A program made the position numbers and the translations under genes. Under the pieces are notes generated by a model that saw nothing but the letters and a program-made list of their open reading frames with translations, was not told where the DNA came from and ran no database searches. A stretch of DNA of 64,000 nt from an uncultured Bacteroidota bacterium (GTDB lineage Bacteria > Bacteroidota > Bacteroidia > Flavobacteriales > Flavobacteriaceae): positions 1 through 64,000 of the forward strand of contig CABZAD010000005.1 of the NCBI GenBank assembly GCA_902523665.1, read 5' to 3'. This document shows positions 50,331 to 58,782 of this stretch, piece by piece (positions within the stretch are counted from its first letter, which is position 1; each line of letters begins with the position of its first letter).

Positions 50331-51938
50331 ATGGTTAATACAAATAAGTCATTTATTATACTATTATCAATAGTGCTAACTGGTTGTAATATTCAGGAAA
50401 CGCCTTATTCTAATAGTCTTATTTCATCACCTCATCCATTAGCTTCCCAAGCTGGAAATATTATTTACTCAAAGGGTGGAAATGCATATGATGCAGCAGT
50501 TGCATCAGCTTTTGCATTGTCTGTTGTGGAACCAAGCATGAGTGGAATTGGAGGAAGACTTCAAGTGATATATAAACAAGCAGATGGGGATATACTTGGA
50601 ATAGATGCAACTACTCAAATACCAGAGGGTTTTAAAACTGAAGATAAAGAATTACCAAGCTATGGATATAGCACAATAGGAATTCCTGGAGTTGTTGCTG
50701 GATTGATAAAACTTCATGAGGATAATGGAGTCCTTGATTTAAAAACTGTAATGGAACCATCAATTACTTTAGCTGAAGACGGTTTTTATCTATATCCAGG
50801 AGAAATTAAGAGACTTCAAAGTGATAAAGAAAAAATCGAATCTTTTGAAGGAACTAAATTATACTTTCTTAATTCTGAAGGGGAATCATTTATTCCAGGA
50901 GATAAATTAGTACAAAAAGATCTAGCAAATACTTTAAAAATAATTGCTAAAAATGGTAAAAAAGGGTTTTATGAAGGAGAAATTGCTGAAAAAATGGCTA
51001 ATGACATACAAGAAAATGGAGGATATATAACAAAACAGGACCTTAAAAACTATATTGTGAGAAAATCAGAAGTATTAACTGGCAAATTCAATGGTTATGA
51101 TATTCATACACTTAATTTACCTTCATATGGATCCATAACAATTCAGATGATTCAAATATTTGATCAATTAAAAATTGACAATGAGAGAGATTGGACATTA
51201 AAAATTTCAAGTGCTGTTGAAGAATCATTTAAATATAGATTTTTTCAAAATAATCGTGACTCAATTAATAGTATACTATCAATTACTCGTGCCAAGCAAA
51301 TTGCAAACAATATCGAAAATAATCAAAGTGAAGTTGCATTTAAGTCAAATTTGTATGAATATGATGCTTTAGATTTTGCGCAAGGTCATACAGCACATTT
51401 AACAACCTCAGATAAATATGGGAATGTAGTATCTCTTACACAAACTCTGGGGCCAAACATGGGCTCTAGAGTTGCAACGAAGGGCTTAGGGTTTTTATAT
51501 AACGTTACTATGGGTCCATATCTTGGTGGATATCTTGGTGAAGAGAAACCTGGAGATAGAGCATCCTCCCATATCTCTCCAACTATTTTTACAAAAAATA
51601 ATGAAGTTGTTCTAGCTCTTGGTGCAGCTGGTGGAAGAATGATACCACTTGCAATTAATCAAGTGGCATACAGATACTTAAAACAAAATTTTTCTTTAAG
51701 TGATGCATTAATTATGCCGAGAGTCTACAAATATGACAGTCCAATCTACATTGAAAGTCATCTTGGAATCAATAGGTTTAACGACTATGAAATATATTCT
51801 GAGTCCCAAAATGTTGAAAGAATTAGAACTGAAGCTTATTTTGGAAGAGTTCATGCAGTTGCTCTTGATACAATCAACAACAAATGGTTAGGTTCTGCAG
51901 ATCCAGACTGGGAGGGAAGTGTTAGTGATTTTAAATAA
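50331..51938 (+). CDS. Gamma-glutamyltransferase family protein (lipoprotein signal)
   Basis: GNAYDAAVASAFALSVVEPSMSGIGG, catalytic region HTAHLTTSDKYGNVVSLTQTLGPNMGS, RASSHISPTIFTKNNEVVLALGAAGGR. Confidence 0.9.
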   Translation: MVNTNKSFIILLSIVLTGCNIQETPYSNSLISSPHPLASQAGNIIYSKGGNAYDAAVASAFALSVVEPSMSGIGGRLQVIYKQADGDILGIDATTQIPEGFKTEDKELPSYGYSTIGIPGVVAGLIKLHEDNGVLDLKTVMEPSITLAEDGFYLYPGEIKRLQSDKEKIESFEGTKLYFLNSEGESFIPGDKLVQKDLANTLKIIAKNGKKGFYEGEIAEKMANDIQENGGYITKQDLKNYIVRKSEVLTGKFNGYDIHTLNLPSYGSITIQMIQIFDQLKIDNERDWTLKISSAVEESFKYRFFQNNRDSINSILSITRAKQIANNIENNQSEVAFKSNLYEYDALDFAQGHTAHLTTSDKYGNVVSLTQTLGPNMGSRVATKGLGFLYNVTMGPYLGGYLGEEKPGDRASSHISPTIFTKNNEVVLALGAAGGRMIPLAINQVAYRYLKQNFSLSDALIMPRVYKYDSPIYIESHLGINRFNDYEIYSESQNVERIRTEAYFGRVHAVALDTINNKWLGSADPDWEGSVSDFK

Positions 51939-53058
51939 AAATAAAGTGAAAAGGATATTTTTTTGTTCATCATTTGTTTTTCTAATGGCTTGTCAGCAAA
52001 ATACTTCTAATAATATATTATACTCATCCAAATTTGATGATATAAAGTATTTTGGAGAGGATTCATTCTTATTGGAAGGAACTGATATTGCAGATTCATT
52101 AAAAGAAAATAAATATGACAGATTACCAGCTTCTTATAAAGAATTTGTTCGAGAGCCTGTTTGGAATTTATCAAAAAATTCAGCTGGACTATCTATAAGG
52201 TTTATTTCTAATTCATCTGTAATAACTGCTAAATGGGAACTGTTAAACAATTTTAGCATGAACCATATGCCTGATACGGGAATAAAAGGAATTGATCTAT
52301 ATTTTAAAAATAATGAAAAATGGCAATATATCAATACTGGTCTTCCATCAGGCTTTAATAATGAATATCGCCTTATTGACAACATGGATAACGAGCTCAG
52401 AGAATATAAAATATTTCTTCCATTGTATGATGGTATAAAAAATATTGAAATTGGAATAGATAATTCAAGTTTTATCCAGAAGCCAAAAAAAAGTAAGAAA
52501 AAACCTATAATTTTTTATGGAACTAGTATAACTCAAGGTGCATGTGCATCAAGACCAGGAATGGCTCATACTAATATAATTTCTAGAAAGCTTGATCGTA
52601 ATGTTATTAATTTTGGATTTAGTGGCAATGGAAGAATGGAGTACCCTATATCAAAATTAATATCAGAGTCAGAGCCTGCTTTTTATGTTATTGAGTGTAT
52701 GCCAAATATGTATCCTCCTGACCTAGTTTCAAGTAATACTATCCCATTGGTTGATTTAATTAGGAGTAAAAATCCAAATACTCCTATAATTTTAGTTGAC
52801 TTATTTATATCCCCAATAAATTCACTAGACAAAAATGCAGTAAAAGGTACAAATGAGATGAATAACGCATTAAAAAATGAATATAAAAAAATGATTGACA
52901 GAGGATATGATAACATAATTTACATTGAAAGCTCCAATGCTTTAGGAAATGACTTTGAGGGGACTGTTGATGCGGTACATTTTACAGACCTGGGCTTTGT
53001 TCGATATTCTACATTTTTAATTCAAAAATTCAAAGAGTATAATCTGTTAAATGACTAA
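51919..53058 (+). CDS. SGNH/GDSL hydrolase lipoprotein
   Basis: FCSSFVFLMACQQN lipobox; GTSITQGACASRPGMAHTNIISRKL block I; NFGFSGNGRMEY; DAVHFTDLGFVRYS. Confidence 0.85.
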   Translation: MLVILNKNKVKRIFFCSSFVFLMACQQNTSNNILYSSKFDDIKYFGEDSFLLEGTDIADSLKENKYDRLPASYKEFVREPVWNLSKNSAGLSIRFISNSSVITAKWELLNNFSMNHMPDTGIKGIDLYFKNNEKWQYINTGLPSGFNNEYRLIDNMDNELREYKIFLPLYDGIKNIEIGIDNSSFIQKPKKSKKKPIIFYGTSITQGACASRPGMAHTNIISRKLDRNVINFGFSGNGRMEYPISKLISESEPAFYVIECMPNMYPPDLVSSNTIPLVDLIRSKNPNTPIILVDLFISPINSLDKNAVKGTNEMNNALKNEYKKMIDRGYDNIIYIESSNALGNDFEGTVDAVHFTDLGFVRYSTFLIQKFKEYNLLND

Positions 53059-53087
53059 TTGCTATCTAAAGTTTACTATCTTTAATC

Positions 53088-53870
53088 ATGTCTAAATTAT
53101 TTAAGTATTTAGTATTATTATTTTTTATTTCATGTAATTCTAATGCGTCTGAAAATTTGCCTTCAGAATCAGAGGCTTTTCCTTTTACAACAATAAATGA
53201 AAAAATATTATTCATTGGAAACAGCTTTACATTTTATTGGAATCTTCCTTCCCAAGTTGAAAGAATGTCTATAGAAAGAGGTTTCAATTGGGATATTAAG
53301 CATTTTACTGTACCATCAGCAACATTAAAAATCCTTTGGAATAATCCCGATTTAAAATCTATTTTAGAGAGTGAGACATTCGATCATGTAATCATTCAAG
53401 AGCATAGTACTAATATCCTAACAAATGCAAATGGAAACTCTGGATTTTACTTTGGTCAAATTACCTCATTGATACCTGATTCTACACAAATTCATTTTTT
53501 CTCGACATGGACATACCCATCTATGGAGCAGTTTAACATTAATAATGAGGAGTATCCAATAGAGGAAAGCATTAAACAAATCATAGAGGGGACTACTGCC
53601 AAAATTATCCCTATTGGTAGGGCATTTAAATTATTTCAAAACAAATATCCTCAGTTTAATTTACTTATGGAGGATGATAAACATCCAAATCCAAACGGTT
53701 CATACCTTGCAAGCTGTGTAATCTTTTCTCACTTAAGCGCTGAATCTTCCTTAAATCTATCTAAGAGATATAAAGGAATTGATAATAGAGGAATAGATAT
53801 ATATTACAACATTGTTGAGGATGAGGTTTTACCCTTTCTTCAACAAATTTCAGACGAAGTAATTTTCTAG
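53088..53870 (+). CDS. SGNH-like hydrolase lipoprotein
   Basis: LFFISCNSNA lipobox; ILFIGNSFTFYWNLPSQVERM; VIIQEHSTNIL; DDKHPNPNGSYLASCVIFSHL. Confidence 0.75.
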   Translation: MSKLFKYLVLLFFISCNSNASENLPSESEAFPFTTINEKILFIGNSFTFYWNLPSQVERMSIERGFNWDIKHFTVPSATLKILWNNPDLKSILESETFDHVIIQEHSTNILTNANGNSGFYFGQITSLIPDSTQIHFFSTWTYPSMEQFNINNEEYPIEESIKQIIEGTTAKIIPIGRAFKLFQNKYPQFNLLMEDDKHPNPNGSYLASCVIFSHLSAESSLNLSKRYKGIDNRGIDIYYNIVEDEVLPFLQQISDEVIF

Positions 53871-55012
53871 AGAATATAGACCACTAGAAATCCTAAATAA
53901 GTTCCTAATGCATTTCCTAGACTTCCAACTAAGATAGCAGGAAGTATTAGTTCTTTTCTATTAAATGATTCTGCAAGTGCAATTGCTGAGGCACCTCCTC
54001 CAATATTTGCCTGACTTGCGATTGAGATCATTTCCCAGTCACGGTAAACTAAACCGCCAATAAATATGAAAACTAATCCATGAATCAAAACAGCAGTAGA
54101 AGTAAAAATAAGTAGTGTAGCCCCTACTTCTTGGAGTTGACTCACTGCACTCAACTCACAATAAGCTCCAATGACAGCAAGAAAAAGATAGACTAGATAT
54201 AAACCTAAGGTTTGACTTCCCTTTGTTTCAGAAATAAACTTTGTTTGTGCTAGTATTATTCCAATAGTTGTTAAAATAAGAATAGAGGGTATTTTAATAA
54301 AATTCTCTGAAATTATATCTGATATATAGTATGAGCCTATCCCCAAAAAGATCAACCATGCTAAGGATTTAGAGTCTATCTTATCATTATCATTACCTTC
54401 TTCAGTATTTAATATTACTTTCGGGTTTAGGTTAATATTTGAGCTCCATATTTTATTCAAAAATAATGGAATAGCAAGTGTAATCATAATCCATATAGCA
54501 GTAACAACATTATCAACAGCAATTGTTCCAGCATAAAGAAAACCTTTCTTTTGAAATTCATACTCTAGAGCAATTGCATTAAAATTAACACTACCCCCTG
54601 TGTATGTCCCAGTTAACATCCCAGCAATTATTTTTCCATTATCTCCTAAAATGTCCTGTGGGGATAATAAAAGCCATGAGATAAGAATACCAATTGTTGT
54701 TGCAATTGATCCTAAAATAAATAACCCTACCATGGGAAGTCCCGCTTTCTTTATTGATATAATATTTACATTTAATAACAAATAAAAAATCGAAATAGGA
54801 GCTACATATTTAAAAATTATATCATAAAGCTCAATACTGTTAGATGCTGAAGGAATAAACTTAAAATTTGCGACAACGGCAGTAAATACTATTACTAAAA
54901 GAGCAGCTCCACCAAGCTGCTTTCCAATTTTAGTCTTTCCAGCATAGACTGATAGAATAACCATAAAACATAATATGGATAATACATAAATTGGATTAGT
55001 AATGATTTCCAT
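53867..55012 (-). CDS. DUF819-family membrane protein
   Basis: Multi-TM; GMLTGTYTGGSVNFNAIALEY; ASQANIGGGASAIALAESFNRKELILPAILVGSLGNALGTYLG. Confidence 0.85.
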   Translation of the reverse strand: MEIITNPIYVLSILCFMVILSVYAGKTKIGKQLGGAALLVIVFTAVVANFKFIPSASNSIELYDIIFKYVAPISIFYLLLNVNIISIKKAGLPMVGLFILGSIATTIGILISWLLLSPQDILGDNGKIIAGMLTGTYTGGSVNFNAIALEYEFQKKGFLYAGTIAVDNVVTAIWIMITLAIPLFLNKIWSSNINLNPKVILNTEEGNDNDKIDSKSLAWLIFLGIGSYYISDIISENFIKIPSILILTTIGIILAQTKFISETKGSQTLGLYLVYLFLAVIGAYCELSAVSQLQEVGATLLIFTSTAVLIHGLVFIFIGGLVYRDWEMISIASQANIGGGASAIALAESFNRKELILPAILVGSLGNALGTYLGFLVVYIL

Positions 55013-55028
55013 TTATATAAAAATAAAT

Positions 55029-55061
55029 AAAACGGTTACACTATAATAGTATAACCGTTTT
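55029..55061 (-). terminator. Rho-independent terminator of tRNA-fMet
   Basis: aaaacggtta...taaccgtttt inverted repeat between the tRNA and the DUF819 gene. Confidence 0.75.
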
Positions 55062-55071
55062 ATTGTTTTAG

Positions 55072-55144
<73 letters not shown>

Positions 55145-55206
55145 ATTTGAAGTGCAAATATAGTAAACTTTCATTACTTAGGTTTAAAGCATTGAATTTA
55201 AGTAGT

Positions 55207-55214
55207 TATCTTTG
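55207..55214 (+). promoter_or_regulatory. Candidate -7 element (TATCTTTG) for era
   Basis: Exact TAnnTTTG only 5 nt upstream of era ATG 55220. Confidence 0.5.
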
Positions 55215-55219
55215 CCGCA

Positions 55220-56107
55220 ATGTCTAATAATAATCATAAAGCAGGATTTGTTTCAATAATTGGAAGACCCAATGTTGGTAAGTCAACTTTGATAAACTCT
55301 TTAATGAAAGAAAAACTATCTATAATTACATCTAAGGCTCAAACTACTCGGCATAGAATTAGGGGGATAATGAATGGGGATGACTATCAAATTGTTTTAT
55401 CAGATACACCAGGTATAATAGATCCAAGTTATAAACTTCAAGAGGCAATGATGAAGTTTATTAAAGAAACTTTAATAGATTCTGATTTTCTTGTAATAGT
55501 TGAGGAAGTTGGAAATAAGGAATCATTTGATAAATCTTTAATCCAAAAGTTAAATTCTTTTAAGATTCCAGTAATTTTACTAATTAATAAAATTGATCTT
55601 TCTAGTCAGGAAGAACTAGAGGATTCAATAGCTCATTGGAAGTCAATATTTCCAGATATAAACATTTATCCTTTATCTGCAATTGAGGGATTCTTTGTTG
55701 ATGAGTTAATTGAGATTTTTAAGGAAAAAATTCCATTATCTCCTCCATTTTTTCCTAAAGATCAATTTACTGATAGACCTGAGAAATTCTTTGTAAATGA
55801 ATCTATAAGAGAACAAATTTTAATTTATTATGATAAAGAAGTTCCATACTCAGTTGAGGTAATCACTGAAGATTTTAAGGAATTACCAAAAATAATCAAA
55901 ATTAGATCTTTAATTCTAGTTGAAAGAGAGTCACAAAAAGGAATTTTAATTGGTCATAAGGGATCTGCACTAAAAAAAGTTGCAACTAAAGCAAGAAATA
56001 ATCTCGAAAAATTTTTTGGAAAAAAAATATTCTTAGAAGTATTTATCAAAGTAAAAAAGAATTGGAGAAATGACGCATCGTCTTTGAAAAAATTTGGATA
56101 TAATTAA
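55220..56107 (+). CDS. era: GTPase Era
   Basis: GFVSIIGRPNVGKSTLINSLMKEKLSIITSKAQTTRHRIRGI; C-terminal KH domain IGHKGSALKKVATKARNNLEKFFGKKIFLEVFIKVKKNWR. Confidence 0.97.
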   Translation: MSNNNHKAGFVSIIGRPNVGKSTLINSLMKEKLSIITSKAQTTRHRIRGIMNGDDYQIVLSDTPGIIDPSYKLQEAMMKFIKETLIDSDFLVIVEEVGNKESFDKSLIQKLNSFKIPVILLINKIDLSSQEELEDSIAHWKSIFPDINIYPLSAIEGFFVDELIEIFKEKIPLSPPFFPKDQFTDRPEKFFVNESIREQILIYYDKEVPYSVEVITEDFKELPKIIKIRSLILVERESQKGILIGHKGSALKKVATKARNNLEKFFGKKIFLEVFIKVKKNWRNDASSLKKFGYN

Positions 56108-57409
56108 ATGAGTGGAATTGTAGCAATTGTTGGAAGACCTAATGTAGGCAAATCAACTCTTTTCAATAGACTAATTAAAAAGAAAGAGGCAATTGTTGAT
56201 GAGGTTAGTGGAGTGACAAGAGATAGACATTATGGTAAATCTGACTGGAACGGTTTCGAATTTAGTTTAATTGATACTGGAGGTTATCTTCCATCTGGTG
56301 ATGATGTGTTTCAGAAAGAAATTGATAAACAGGTCATCTTAGCAATTGATGAGGCTGATGTAATATTATTTTTAGTTGATGTTAAAGATGGGCTTACAGG
56401 ACTAGACAAGTCTATTGCTTATATGCTTCATAAATCTTCAAAAAAAACTCTGCTTCTAGTAAATAAAGTTGATAATTCTAAATTGACTGATGATGCTAAT
56501 GAATTTTATTCATTAGGTTTTGAAGATCTATTCTGTGTATCATCTATTAACGGATCTGGAACTGGAGAATTCTTGGATTTATTAGTAAAAAAACTACCCA
56601 ATGAGAAATTATCTGTTTTGGATGTTCCTAAATTTGCTGTTGTCGGAAGACCCAATGCAGGAAAGTCATTATTTATTAATTCTCTTATTGGAAAAGATAG
56701 ATTCATTGTTACCGATGTAGCTGGAACAACTCGAGATAGTTTGTATACTCGATACAATCAGTATGGCTTTGACTTTGAATTGATTGATACAGCTGGAATA
56801 AGAAGAAAAACAAAAATCTCAGAGGATATTGAGTTTTATTCAATATTAAGATCAATAAGAGCTATTGAAAACTCTGATATCTGTTTAGTTATTTTTGATG
56901 TAGAAAGAGGATTTGATTCACAAGTTCAAAATATATTTTGGCTTGCAGCCAAAAATAAAAAAGGAGTTATAATCCTTGTTAATAAGTGGGATACAGTTAG
57001 TAAAGACAACGAAACTTCTAAACAGATCGAAGAAGAAATAACCTCAAAAATATCTCCTTTTATTGATGTTCCAATATTGTTTATGTCTGCTCTAACGAAA
57101 CAAAGAATATTTGATGCGATAAAGGTTGCCATGGAAGTTTACGAAAAAAGAAATCATAAAATACCAACTAAGAAACTTAATGATTTAATACTTCCAATTA
57201 TTGAGCAAAAGCCCCCTCCAAGTATAAAAGGGAAATATGTTAAAATTAAATTTTGCAGACAACTGCCTACTAAGTATCCACAATTTGCATTTTATTGTAA
57301 CCTACCTCAATATGTAAAGGATCCATACAAACGATTCCTTGAAAACCAGATAAGAAAAAACTATGATTTTTCTGGAGTACCAATTGATATATTTTTAAGA
57401 AAAAAATAG
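56108..57409 (+). CDS. der: GTPase Der (EngA), two G domains
   Basis: MSGIVAIVGRPNVGKSTLFNRL and second VVGRPNAGKSLFINSLIGKDRFIVTDVAGTTRDSL. Confidence 0.97.
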   Translation: MSGIVAIVGRPNVGKSTLFNRLIKKKEAIVDEVSGVTRDRHYGKSDWNGFEFSLIDTGGYLPSGDDVFQKEIDKQVILAIDEADVILFLVDVKDGLTGLDKSIAYMLHKSSKKTLLLVNKVDNSKLTDDANEFYSLGFEDLFCVSSINGSGTGEFLDLLVKKLPNEKLSVLDVPKFAVVGRPNAGKSLFINSLIGKDRFIVTDVAGTTRDSLYTRYNQYGFDFELIDTAGIRRKTKISEDIEFYSILRSIRAIENSDICLVIFDVERGFDSQVQNIFWLAAKNKKGVIILVNKWDTVSKDNETSKQIEEEITSKISPFIDVPILFMSALTKQRIFDAIKVAMEVYEKRNHKIPTKKLNDLILPIIEQKPPPSIKGKYVKIKFCRQLPTKYPQFAFYCNLPQYVKDPYKRFLENQIRKNYDFSGVPIDIFLRKK

Positions 57410-57739
57410 TTAAAGATTTTTTTTGATTTCCTTTAATTCATCTTTTATTTTGTTAAGCTTTTTTAGGATTGATAGATTTTCAGAGTCTGAAATATCTTTA
57501 GAATTAAGTCTCTTTTTTGCACCTTGAATTGTAAGTCCATCTTTTTTTAACATTGTATAAATAATCGAAATAGTTTCAATGTTTTTTTTTGTATATTTTC
57601 TTATACCCGATGGTTTAATCGATGGGTTTATCTGCTTAAATTCTTTTTCCCAAAATCTTAAAAGTGATGTGTTAACCTCAAAATATGAGGCAACTTCGCT
57701 TATACTGTAGTATTTTTTTTCTGGAAGATTCCCAAACAT
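57410..57739 (-). CDS. MerR-family transcriptional regulator
   Basis: KKYYSISEVASYFEVNTSLLRFWEKEFKQINPSIKPSGIRKYTKKNIETI. Confidence 0.92.
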   Translation of the reverse strand: MFGNLPEKKYYSISEVASYFEVNTSLLRFWEKEFKQINPSIKPSGIRKYTKKNIETISIIYTMLKKDGLTIQGAKKRLNSKDISDSENLSILKKLNKIKDELKEIKKNL

Positions 57740-57742
57740 GTC

Positions 57743-58720
57743 TTAGTCAAGAGACTGATTCTCTTGTGATGCAAGATTTACTAACTCTTTAAACTCATCA
57801 GGAGATAAGCTGCCAGAGTAAAAGTTAATTGGATTTATTTTTTTACCATCTTTAATAATCTCATAATGAAGATGAGGAGCTACAGACCTACCTGTGTTTC
57901 CAACATATCCGATTAGATCACCTCTTTTAACTTTATATCCTCTCTTAACAGTGATTTTACTCATGTGGGCATATATGCTTTCATATCCAAATCCGTGATT
58001 AATTCTTACATGATTACCAAATCCAACAGCTCTATTATCTGCCCTAACTACTCTTCCGTCCCCAGTCGCATATATTGGAGTCCCTGTCTTAGCAGAAAAA
58101 TCCATTCCAAAATGCATAGTTCTCATTTTGGTAAAAGGGTCAATTCTGTAGCCATAACCTGAAGCCATTCTTTTTAAGTCAGACATATCTACAGGTTGAA
58201 TACTTGGAATAGATGTTAGCAAATACTCTTTATTTTTCGCTAGAAGTTCAATTTCGTCTAAAGATTTAGATTGAATTACTAATTCTTTTGTCAAGATGTC
58301 AATTCTTTCAGTGGTATTTACAATAAGATCTGAGCTCTCGTAACCTTCCAAGTAGTTATATCTATTAATTCCTCCAAATCCAGCTCTTCTTTGTTCCTTG
58401 GGAATTGGACTAGCTTCAAAATAAACTCTATATAAGCTATTGTCTCTATCTTCAATGTTTGCTAGGGTTGATTCAACTTGATCTAGTTTTTTATTTAAGA
58501 CTTTGAGCTGTAATTCATAATTATCAATTTCTCTAGCTTGCACAATCTCTTTAGGAGTATCAATAAAATCTGTATTCAGAAGTATTATGGTTATAAAAGA
58601 TCCAATAATCACCGAACTAATTAAGAATAACGATAATCTGTAAAAACGTTGAAGAAAAGTTCTTTTAATTGGAACAAACTCTAAATTATCAGAATCAAAA
58701 TAATATTTAGTTTTGGACAT
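57743..58720 (-). CDS. M23-family metallopeptidase (membrane-anchored)
   Basis: YGYRIDPFTKMRTMHFGMDFSAKTGTPIYATGDGRVVRADNRAVGFGNHVRINHGFGYESIYAHMSKI...APHLHYEI. Confidence 0.95.
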   Translation of the reverse strand: MSKTKYYFDSDNLEFVPIKRTFLQRFYRLSLFLISSVIIGSFITIILLNTDFIDTPKEIVQAREIDNYELQLKVLNKKLDQVESTLANIEDRDNSLYRVYFEASPIPKEQRRAGFGGINRYNYLEGYESSDLIVNTTERIDILTKELVIQSKSLDEIELLAKNKEYLLTSIPSIQPVDMSDLKRMASGYGYRIDPFTKMRTMHFGMDFSAKTGTPIYATGDGRVVRADNRAVGFGNHVRINHGFGYESIYAHMSKITVKRGYKVKRGDLIGYVGNTGRSVAPHLHYEIIKDGKKINPINFYSGSLSPDEFKELVNLASQENQSLD

Positions 58721-58782
58721 AGATCAATTTGTTGTAATTTCAAGACTTTAATAAGCTTGAAACTTTTACAAATATAAAAAAA

